A stretch of DNA of 64,000 nt. Origin: an uncultured Bacteroidota bacterium. Its GTDB lineage: Bacteria; Bacteroidota; Bacteroidia; AKYH767-A; 2013-40CM-41-45. Under the pieces are notes generated by a model. The model had not been told where the DNA came from, did not search any database, and saw only the letters and a program-made list of their open reading frames with translations. Positions 48,101 to 60,100 of the stretch are shown here, in pieces. The position numbers and the translations under genes are program-made. Position 1 is the stretch's first letter. Each line of letters starts with the position of its first letter. The DNA lies in NCBI GenBank assembly GCA_937871435.1, contig CALMQM010000121.1, forward strand, positions 59,398 through 123,397, in the 5' to 3' direction.

Positions 48101-51100
48101 CGCGCTTTGCCCGGAACAAGTACCATCCAATGTGATATTCATGTAGATGGAACAGAGTTTTGGATTTCAGGCGGTCCGACTTCTACAACTATTCAGGCGA
48201 ATTCAAATGGAAGTACGAATTTTCATCCGACATTCTACAATTACGGAACAGTAAAAGCGATCGGAATTAATTCCGGAACTATTGATCAATTGGTAGATTT
48301 TCTTTTCATCAATCACGACAACCTTGAAGTTCAGCAATCGGATTTTCATATCATAAAAGCGGATAGCTATTTCGATACTCAGGCAATCTGGAATACAGGA
48401 GTTGGTTCCAACAGCTCTGTGTATTTGTTGAACTTCGGTAAATTAACAATTGATGGGATCAGTGAAAATTGGGATGGAGCGATAAACCTGATCAACAGCA
48501 ATGATACTATAAGAAGTTCCGGTCCAATCATCTTTAGCGGAACAACTGTTAACTCCCAGGGATTGATAACTGCGAATCCATTTGAGGTGGCTGAAGAAAG
48601 TGTGACACCCGGCACTACAACTGTGAATGGAAATTTTACCGCACTTCGCTTAAATAATTCAGGTGGATTAAAACTGGATGTAAATGATCTTACGATTACT
48701 GAAAACCTCGATCTGACAAATGGAAAAATACGAACTGATGCCTTTATACTGAATCTTTTACCGGGAGCCGGTATCTCAAATGCTTCGGAAATTAGTTATG
48801 TGAATGGCAACCTGATGCAGTTTTTTTCGGATTCCCAACCACTTACTTATCCGATCGGTGATGATGACTCCTACACTCCAGTGGAATTACTTCCTGCAAT
48901 TATTAGTCCTGGTAAAATCATACTTCATTCCGAACCGGGAGATCATCCGCAAATTTCTTCTTCCGAAATTACGGAAGCTGAATCAGTAAATCGCTACTGG
49001 ACACTTACGAACATCGATGCGAATTTTTCTTCTGCCACAATTACTTTGAATTGGGTCGCTCCGGACGAAGATGCGGGTGTCAGCTCCAACAATCTGGTGG
49101 TTCAGCAATTTGTGTCTCCGAACTGGATCACCCCGAATCTGGTTTCAAGAAATACAAACTCCATCACAATTTCCGGAGTACAGAGTTCAGGAGATTTCCA
49201 GATAGGACAATCGAGTACAATTTCAACAAACAGGAATTTAGAAGTTGAAGAAAACGGAGCCAATGGCGCGTACACTTCTATTAATGATGCAATTAATGCT
49301 GCAAATTCTAATGACACAATAATAGTTCATCCACGAGCAAATGGAAACCGATATAACAACGGTGGCATCCAGGATGCTTCGGGTTCAAAAACAGGTTTAC
49401 ATTTCAGATCTTCTGACCCGGGCGAAAAATTCAGACTGAGTGGACACGTTTATCTCCAGGATGGATGGAATATTCATGACCTTGATCTGGTTGGAACTGT
49501 TTACAATTATGCTAACACTGCGCTGCCATATGAAATTGCGGACAGCAGGATTGAAGGAAATGTAAATGATATGAGTGAAGGTAATGGAATCAATGTTGGC
49601 AGTTTGTTGCGGGATTCTATTATTAATGGTTATGCTGCTATTAATGGTGGTGTAATACAAGGATGTTATTTTCAAAATGGTTTATTAGAATCAATTATTG
49701 TTCGAAATGGAGGAACTTCAGGTGATACAATTCGGATTGAGGATAATATTATCGACGAATACAATCATCAATTTGCCTTTTTTAGTATAAACGATCAGAA
49801 TCCATTACATGTGACAAACAACTTGTTCCGTTTGTACGACAATATTTCAAACGACGGACAATCTCCGAGTGCATTCTGGATTGACGCGGAATATAACGGT
49901 GCTAACAGTTATTTTGAAAATAATACTGTATGGTCAGACAGTAAAAATGGAAATGCTCTTGTTTTTTCTACTACGAGTTTTTGGGTGATAAAAAATAACC
50001 TGGCTTACGTGAAAGATCCTGTCAGTAATGTGATGTTCGCGAATGGTTTTCCGGTTGAGTTTACCTATAACTATGTACATCTTTTTAATACTGCTGCTCC
50101 ATTTGAAGGCGCAATCACAGGTTCACTCGATCCAAGTAACAATGGCAACAGTAATTCCATTTTGTCTGAAAATGGCCGCCCATGGATTGGCTCTGATGCG
50201 ATAGACGGAGGAGATCCAAATCCGGTTTACAATGATGTGAGTGATGGTTCGAGAAACGATGCAGGTGCTTTTGGTGGTGCTTCGCCCTTAGATCTGTTTT
50301 TCCCGATCGCTTCGATTACGGACAGTATATTTTATTACACAGATGCCGATCAGGATGGATACGGAGATTTCAATTCCCCTGTATTTGCAAATGGGCAAAC
50401 ACTTCCGGTTGGTTCTCAGCTGAATGGACTTGATTGTGATGACAACAATGCTCAGATTAATCCAACTGCAATTGAATTGTGTGATGGTATCGATGAAAAT
50501 TGCAATGGTATTCTCGATGACAACAACAGCTTATCATTTGATGGCGTGGATGACTACGTGTCAGCAACTGATCCGGTATTAGGAACAAGTGATTTTACGC
50601 TTGAAGCCTGGATTTATCCACAAGCGAATGATAAATATATTTTATCGACCCGTACAAACGAAGGCAATGGCCCGGGTAACTGGTGGAACATGGGAATTTC
50701 AAGTACCAATAATTTGTTTTTTGAAATGGGTGAAGCCGGTACAGGCAGTTACTTCTATGATAATGGTTCACTCCCTGTAGCAATGAATCAATGGTCACAT
50801 GTGGCAGTGGTCAGGAAAGGAAGGCACATCAGATTGTATGTAAACGGGGAGTTGGATAAAGATACACTGGACGTAACGGTCCGTGATCTAACAACCGGCA
50901 TGGGCGAGTTGCACATTGGAGGTTGGCCTCAATTCAATCTTTCATGGTTCCAGGGAAGTATTGACGAAGTCAGGATTCGGAATGTCGCTTATACGATTTC
51001 TCAAATCAGAGCGAATAGAGTAGCCTATGTAAATGGTCAATTCGATCTGTTAGCTTACTATACATTTGATCAGGGAACGCCGGGAGCAAATAATACTGTC

Positions 51101-54100
51101 AACAATCAGTTGGTGGATTTGAGCGGAAATAATAACACAGGTTCTCTGAACGGATTTCAATTGCAAGGTTCAGGTTCCAATTGGAGCGGAGGTTATGCAG
51201 GTGGAGTTTATGCAGACAATGACGGCGATGGATTTGGTGATCCTAATTCCTCTGTGACAACTACCACTCCATGTTTTATGGGGTCAAATTATGTGTCCGA
51301 TAATTCTGATTGTGACGATAACAATCCTTCAATTACAAATTGTAACATTCCGGATGCCGATTTGGTGGTTGAAGAAAATGGATTGAACGGTGCATACACA
51401 AATATTACTGCTGCCCTCGCTGCAGCAGCATCGGGTGACCGGATTATTGTTTATCCGAGAAGTGGAGGTCAGGCATACAACGAAAGCATTTCACCTACTG
51501 ATCCTTCCCTGACAAACGTGATGATTACCAGTGCAACATCACCTGAGAAATTTACAATTAACGGTGGACTTACTTTAGGCACTGGCTGGGATGTTTCGTA
51601 TATTCAGATAAATGGCGGGGTGACCAGTGCTTCACAAACCAATGATGACATTGCGCTAACAAATGCCATAGTATATGGTTCGGTAGATCTGTCCGGAGCA
51701 CCGGGATACGCATTCGTATGGAACGATTCGATCTTAAATTCTTCCAACGGCAACGCTCTGCAAATTGCACGGGGTGAAATTAATGGATGCTACATCACTT
51801 CAGACGGAAATGGAATTAATCTGGTGAATGGTTTTTATCCTGATGAAATGATAACCATTACCGATAACCAGATATACATCACAGGAAATGGAACTGTCGT
51901 ACACATTGAAAACTCGCAAAATCCACTTTACTTCACAAATAATTTATTGTCCATGCTCTCCACAGCAGGAGGTCAGGGTCCTGATGGGATAACAAGTTAT
52001 GGTGCTTATTATTCAGGTACGCAGAGCACATTCATCAACAATACCATTGTTGCTGCAAGTACCTGCAACCTGGCCGCTTATTTCCACGGTGGACCGAATT
52101 GGTTGATCAAAAATAATCTGATCTATGTGAATGGAGGGAATACCGGGTATGGAGTTGAGGACGGCCAACCCGCTGAATTCTCCTACAACTATTACCGCGA
52201 TGCGACAGGTCCCGGCAATCCGTTTAGTGGTACGTTGGTGGCAGACAATACAAACGTAGGAGCTTCCAATACACGTGTTGGATTTGATGGAGCTGTATTT
52301 CCGGGCACCGATCCCATCAACGGCGGTGACCCTAATCCAATTTACAATGATGCGAGCGATGGTTCAAGAAATGATGCCGGTTGCTTCGGTGGTGATGGGT
52401 CGTTGATAAATGCATTTCACTACTCTTATCCGTATTGTTTGCAGTCGGTCACTTCGCCGGCAAGTGGTTCAACAATTGATCCTGTTGGAACTCCTGTGAT
52501 GACTGTTAGTTTTGTTCCGGAACCAACAGCAAGTTATTATCACATTTTCGGAACCAATATTCCTTCTACCGGATATATTCTCGATACTATGGTGATCGGT
52601 ACTCCCTTTACCATTCCAACTCCACCCATCGGTCATTATTCATTTTCCATCTATCCTCAGAATGCATTAGGAAGTGCTTCAGAATGCACAGGTGAAGAGG
52701 TTACAGCATTTACTGTCGATACACCCTGCGTTCAGGTCCGTTATTATTTCGATAATGATGGTGACGGTTATGGAGACGTCAATAATTTTCAAGTTGCCGG
52801 GTGTCTCGCTCCTTTAGCGTATGTTTCTGACAGCACGGATTGCGATGACAATGATTATTATGTGCACGTCAACTGTTCCGGATGCAATGTGACACTTACT
52901 GATTTAACATGGAAATCGTACAATGTATTTCCAGGTGCAGGATGGGAACAACCGGGCTTCGATGATTCAGGATGGAATTCGCCGATTGATCTCGGTCAGG
53001 CAAATTCATTGTTTGGAATTACTCCGCGTCCGGAAAAAATCTGGGATCCGAATATCACGAATATTGCATATTTCCGCCGGACATTTACGCTCAATGGTGC
53101 GGATCACATGATTCTTGATTTTGATGCTGATGATGATGCAATAGTTTACATCAACGGCGTTCAGGTAAACAATGATTTCGATTGTAATATTTCAGTTGTC
53201 AAAGGCATTGACATTACATCATATCTGGACCTGAATGGAGATAATACGATGGCTGTTCAGGTTCAGAATTGTCAGGGAGATTATTACTTCACAGCGCAAT
53301 TGTACAATGGATATTTCGTGGACGGTGATCACGATGGTTATGGTAGTCAGTCTGCGGTGCAATTCTGTGCACCTCCCGGGCCAGGGCTTGTAAGAAACAA
53401 TCTTGATTGCGATGATGAAAACCCACTGGTTCAACCACTTACTCCGTATGTATCAATTGTCGGATCTCCTGAACTTCCCGGTTGTACTTCATTCAATGAT
53501 ACATTACGGGTCGGACAAGTATACGATTACCGTTATGTAGACCATGTCATTGCATTCAGCAGTGAATACACCCCAACAGACTACGGAAGTGCTCAAATCA
53601 TCGGACCACCAAGTATCTATCCAACCTACGGTGACAATGCAACGGCATGGGCGCCGCTGACACAAGACGATTCACGTGAATTCATCGAAGTTGGTTTTGC
53701 AACTGCTGCTCCTATAAACTTCGTAGACATTTATGAAACCTATGCAACAGGTTCGATCGATACAGTTTATGTATTGAATCCGAATACAAGTGCTTATGAA
53801 GCTGTGTACACCACTACAGCCGGTTCACGGAGCGAAACATCCAGGAAATTACACATCTCATTCCCGACTACTTCTTTCCCTGTATCCGCCATACGGATAG
53901 CAATGAATTCTCCTTTTGTTCACGATTGGAATGAACTGGACGCCGTTGCAGTGGGACGTTTTGAAAACGCAACGTTTGATTCTTACAACTGGTCTACCGC
54001 AGATTTTACAAGTTTTATCACGACCAATATTCCCGGAACATTTTCTGTTACCGTTACATCCGGAGCTTGTACCGGAACCAGCGATGAAATTGCGATTACC

Positions 54101-57100
54101 ACAAAGAGTGTCAACGCCGGACCTGCTTCCAACTGGATCATTTGCCCCGGAAGTTCTACCGTGCTAGCTGCAGGTGGCGCTTCTTCTTATTCCTGGAGTA
54201 CAGGAGAAACAACATCCTTCATTTCTGCTACTCCATCAGGACTCACCTGGTATACTGTTACCGGTACAGATGAATTCGGGTGTGTAACTATTGATAGCAT
54301 TTCCGTTTCCAATTACGATCCGATCCTCCCCGGACCGGTTGTCATCACACCTGAAACAGGTTCCGGTGATGGAATGATCACAGCGGGACCTGCCAGTGGA
54401 GGAGTGATCGGTGTGTATACATATACGCTCACAGGTAACAGTGTGAATATTTCCAATACAACCGGAACATTTACCAACCTTGCTCAGGGAACTTACAATT
54501 TATCGATCTCCGATGAAGTGCCTTGCCACTTCGATACTGTTCTGACAGTTCCGTTGAGCCAGTCTTGTACACCTGCCAACACAGCCATTATTTCAATGAG
54601 TGGCAGTCAATGCTTCGGTGATACACGCACATTAACCATTACCAATGCAACCGATCTGAATGACAATACCCAGTGGGTATGGTACACCGGAAGTTGTGGT
54701 GGTACACCATTCGCTTCAGGATCATCCATCGATTTTGTTCCAACTGCAACAACGACATACTATGTAAGAGGTGAAGGTGGTTGTTCAACTAACGGTCTAT
54801 GTGCATCTCAAGTAGTGATAGTCAATCCGCAGATTGTAATGAACGTCAGCAATGATCCGATTGCCTGTCACGGGAATGATATCACTACTCACGTCAGTGC
54901 GAGCGGTGGTACTCCTCCGTATGTAGGTGAAGGAACATTCGTTGTTCCCGGATTTACAGGAAGCGACACCACAATCACTTATCCGGTTGTGGATGCGGTC
55001 GGATGTATTGTTACAAACAATCTCACTGTTACGCAACCTTCGCAACTTGTATTAGACGGAGTTCCCGACACTACAATTATATGTCTTGAAATCGAAAGTA
55101 TGGGTCATGTTTCTCTCTCTGCAAACGGTGGAGTTCAACCCTATTCATTCACCGGTGATGACACGACAAATTTGTCAACAGGAAATTATACGTACACAGT
55201 AACTGATGCGAATGGATGTTTTGTAACCAACAGTACTTATCTGTACATCACCAATTGTATTCTTCCGTATTACAATGCACCGGATTCCGGAAAAGTGAGT
55301 TCCATCCTGGGTCCTGAGCTGACGCAATTGGTGGAGAATCCGGATTCAGTAGGACCTGCTTCTAACAATCAGGTCTTCCTCATTGATAGCATCGAAGGAA
55401 CAGTATTCATTGATATCATCGCGAACATAGGACAATATGCCAATGCACTTGCCATTGTTACTTCGCCGGATTATGGATTAACTGATCTTGTAGACAATGG
55501 AGACACTTCACTCATCATCACCGGATATTATCCGATTGCACGTTTGAAGAAACTTGATTCGCTACAGACCTACATTAATTTCGCCCGTCCGAATTATGCA
55601 GCTGTCGGATCTGCCGGCTTCATCACATCACAGGGAGATTCAGCTATGCGTTCCAAAACTGCACGTTCACTTTTTAATGTAGATGGCAGTGGAATCAAAG
55701 TCGGAGTGTTGTCTGATTCGTATAATACAATTTCCGGAAACCCCGCGGGACTTGACGTTTCGCACAAAGATCTTCCGGGACCCGGAAATCCTGAGAACAC
55801 CAATCCGGTTGAAATTGTTTATGATTATCCCTATGGAAAAGGTCTGGATGAAGGACGAGCGATGTTACAAATCGTACACGACATTGCACCAAAAGCAAAA
55901 CTTGCATTCCGTACCGGTTTCGTCAGCGCCGGTGATTTTGCGGAAGGTATTGTAGCGCTGCAGGAAGATTCCTGCGATGTGATCGTGGATGATGTGACCT
56001 ATATCACTGAGCCATTCTTCCAGGACGGCATCGTTTCCAAAGCTGTAGACTATGTAAAAGATCAGGGTGTAGCTTATTTCACATCCGCAGGAAACTTCGG
56101 TAGTGGTTCCAGCGAAGGAGTTTTCAATCCAATGCCTGCGCCATTCGGTATTACAGGTAAAGCTCACGATTTTGGCGGCGGAGATTATTTGCAGAAAGTT
56201 GCGCTCAAACGCGGCACCTACACTCTGGTATTGCAGTGGGATGATTCTGTGTACTCTCTGAAACAGTTGCCGGGTGCACGATCTGATTTCGATATTTATC
56301 TCACGGATATTACCGGCACCAAACTATTCGGACTTAACAGAAAAAATAATTGGGGAGATCCGATAGAAGTTTTGCCATTTGTTGTAAAAGCAGATGTAGA
56401 AGCCAACATCATGATTGTACGTACCTGGGCACAGGATACTGTAACACCGATGAAATTTAAATACGTTGTTTTCCGGGGAGATATTGATATCAAAGAATAT
56501 CAAAATGGAAACTCAACAATCATCGGACAAGCAAACGCTGCAGGCGCGATGTCTGTTGGCGCAGCACGATACACTAAAACACCTGCATATGGAACTCCTG
56601 TTCCAATCATTGAACCGTTCAGCTCTGTGGGAGGTACTTCATCTCGCGGAGTCGTTCGTGCGAAACCGGATTTCACTGCTCCTGATGGTGTAAATACTTC
56701 CGTGAACTTCTTCTCCAAAGACGAAGAAGGTGATGGCTTGTATAATTTCTACGGAACATCCTGTGCTGCTCCTCATGCAGCAGGTGCCGCTGCACTGATC
56801 CTTAGCGCTAAGAAAAAATTCTTTAGCGAAACTATCGTTCCGGATTCACTCCGGACGCTGTTGCAGAATACTGCCGTCGATATGTCCACTCCGGGCTTTG
56901 ATTATAGCAGTGGCTACGGATTGATTGACGCGAAAGCAGCCATCTCTACTTTCGCTATTCCGAAACCAGTCATTGATTCAATACAACTGGCGGATTCTTC
57001 CATCACTCCCGGAACGGCTCCGATTGTTGTAATTGTGAACGGACAATATTTCCAGGATTCTTCCATTGTTTACTTCGATGGAAATCCTATGCCAACGACC

Positions 57101-60100
57101 ATTCTCAGCACCGGACAATTGACAGCAACCATTCCTGTATTCATCGGTAACCCGATCCTGCAGGTCTTTTCACCGCCACTTTCTCCAAATGGAAACGATG
57201 GTGGTTTCTCAAACGGTGTGTACTTCCAGAACATTATCAAACCGATTATCTCTGTTCAGGTTGATAACAGCATGAAGAAATATGGTGAAGAACTTCCTGA
57301 ATTTACTTCAACCATTTTAATGAATGGATTGCCGTTGGAAAACTTCGGATTGACCGCTGATTCGGTTGGACTTGGTCATCTCAATTATCAGACACTAGCT
57401 TCTGCTGAAGCCAATGTTGGAATCTACCAGGTTGCAGTAAGTATGGACGCATTGGATCCGCAGGATCATGAGGATTCTTTGCTTGCAGCATCTTATGAAT
57501 ATACATTCCAGTCAGGGCATATTACAATAAAGAAAATGCCGATTGTAATTTCTCCTCGTGACACAAGTATTGTTTACGGTGATAAAATTGGTGACATCCA
57601 TTTCAACTATATCTTCGATGATTCACACATCGATCCGGCAACCCGCGAAAGTTTCCTCGATAGTATAGAGCAAACCCATTTGCTCACCATGTCAAATGCA
57701 ATGGTGCTTGTAAATCCGCGCGTGATTACCAACCCACGTGTAATCACCAATGCCGATTTCGCAAACCTTGCACTCGTCGCAACTAACAAAGCGCTGGCCA
57801 ATCCCCGTGTGATTACTAATCCTCGTGTGATCACCAACGGTGTATTTACCATCGACACCACATTGATCGTTGACCTCGCGACTGAATCCGTGTTTAATTT
57901 TGATACCGATTCTTCCCTCATCGTGCTGGAAAGTCCGGGACCCGGTTTACATTCACGTGCCATGGCGAATCCACGAGTGATAACCAACCCGCGTGTAATT
58001 ACCAATCCTCGTGTAATCACCAATGGTGTTACTGATGTAGACAGCATTCCGGTTACAACCAACAACAGTGATAACATTGCTGTTGTACTTGATGAAGACG
58101 ATGTGACATCCACAGATACAACTACGGAGTTAAAATCCATCAACCTTATCACCGGTACCACTGTTGGAACCTGGATCATCGTTCCGGGCGCATTCTTCTC
58201 CGACAATTTCGATATTAGTTATGCACTCGGAAGTTTGACCATATCACCCGCAGAATTGACAGTTACTGCAGATGATAAGAGTCCGGATTGTTTTGGCACT
58301 CCACTATACAGCGCTACAGTAAAAGGATATAAAAATGCCGACAGCACGGGAGTGAATGCATCTTCAGGTCCATCGTTTACATTGTATGACGCATCGAATG
58401 CACAGGTAGGCAGTCTTACACAGGGTGGAACTTACTCCATTGTTCCTTCGGATTTCCATTTCCCTGCAGATAGCAATTACACAATCTCGTATGTGAATGG
58501 CACATTGATCGTTCCGGATCCGGTACAACTTGATGTTGTGGTAACAAACGCGCAATGTTATGGTGGAACCGGTAGTGTAGTGCTTACAGGTAATGGCGGA
58601 CATCCACCTTTCAGTTTCGGAGGTGATCCAACGAGCGGGCTTACTGTCGGACCTCATTCGTTTACAATCACAGATCAATCCGGCTGCAGCACTACTGCAA
58701 CTGCGACAATTACACAACCGTCGAAAGTGGAAGCTGTTGCAAGCAGTACCGATGCTACCTGCGGACTAAACAACGGCTCACTAAATGTCACAACTTCCGG
58801 TGGAACTGCTCCTTATTCCTATGAATGGTCACCGGGCGGACAAACAACTTCCAGTGTTCTTTCAGCAGGTGTTGGAAATTATACAGTAACTGTTACAGAC
58901 GCTGCCGCGTGCACTGTTTCTGCTTCTGCGACAATCCTCTCTACAGGAACTGCTCCGGGAGCTGCGGGAAATATCAGTGGTCCTGCCGGAGCCTGTCGCA
59001 ACACAACTGGCATAGTGTACAGTATTGCACCTGTTGCAGGGGCTACGTCTTATCAATGGGTTCTCCCCAATGGCGTGACAGGATCTTCCACAACAAACAG
59101 TATCACACTTTCATTCGGAGGTTCAAATTTTGTTGGAGGATTTATATGCGTCATTCCGCAGAACCTATGTGGCAATGGATCATCAGCTTGTCTCAATGTT
59201 CCTGTTCTGAATGTAAAACCGGGTGTTCCCGGAACGATCACCGGGGCATTCCCATCCTGCGGTCCAGCTACATATACCTATAGTATCCCAACAGTTGTGA
59301 ATGCTACAAATTATGTCTGGTCCGTTTCGGGTTCAGGAGTCAGCATCACGAGTGGACAAGGAACTAATTCCATTGAAGTATTTATTCCTTCAGGAATGGG
59401 TCAGGGAACAATTTCTGTTTATGCACAAAACTGTTTCGGTAACGGTTCCGCACGTTCTGCATATCTCACCGGTGTTCCGACGCATAGTAACGCGCTTGTT
59501 GGACCCGGATTCGTTTGTCCGAACTCGACGAATGTTGCCTACAGCATGGGACAAGTAAACGGAACCGGCAGTTATATCTGGACAATTTCCGGAAATGCTA
59601 CGATTGCAAGCAGCAACGGGCCAAATTGCACTGTAAACTTTGCGTCCAACTGGACAAGTGGAATACTCTCCGTGACGACCGTCAATGCCTGCGGAAGTTT
59701 CACGCGTACCTATACTATTCAATCTGTTCCCGCGCAACCCGGTAGTATAACAGGTCCGGGTAACAATCTTTGCGGTCAAAGCAACGTAACTTATTCTATT
59801 GCTGCTGTTGCAGGAGCGACCAGTTATGAATGGACACTTCCGGCCGGAGTGACTCCGCTCACATCGTTAAACGGAACTTCTATTACCGTGAACTTCACAT
59901 CAGGATTTACCAGCACTGGAAATATTTGTGTTGCAGCAGTGAATTCCTGTGGACCTGGTGTGCCCCGCTGTTATTCCGTAACAGCAAGGCCGGCGGCGAT
60001 CCCTACGATCAATGGTAGTGCAAGCGTTTGTAAAACATCTGTTCAAACTTATTCTGTTGCGCCTGTGACAGGAGCTACATCTTATAGTTGGTCAGTAGTC

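Noticed and set aside
57607..58206. Long minus-strand ORF (199 codons) with LVITRG repeats
   Set aside because: It is the antisense shadow of the NPRVIT-coding region of the giant gene; the repeat pattern mirrors the plus-strand codons and no start context or domain is present.
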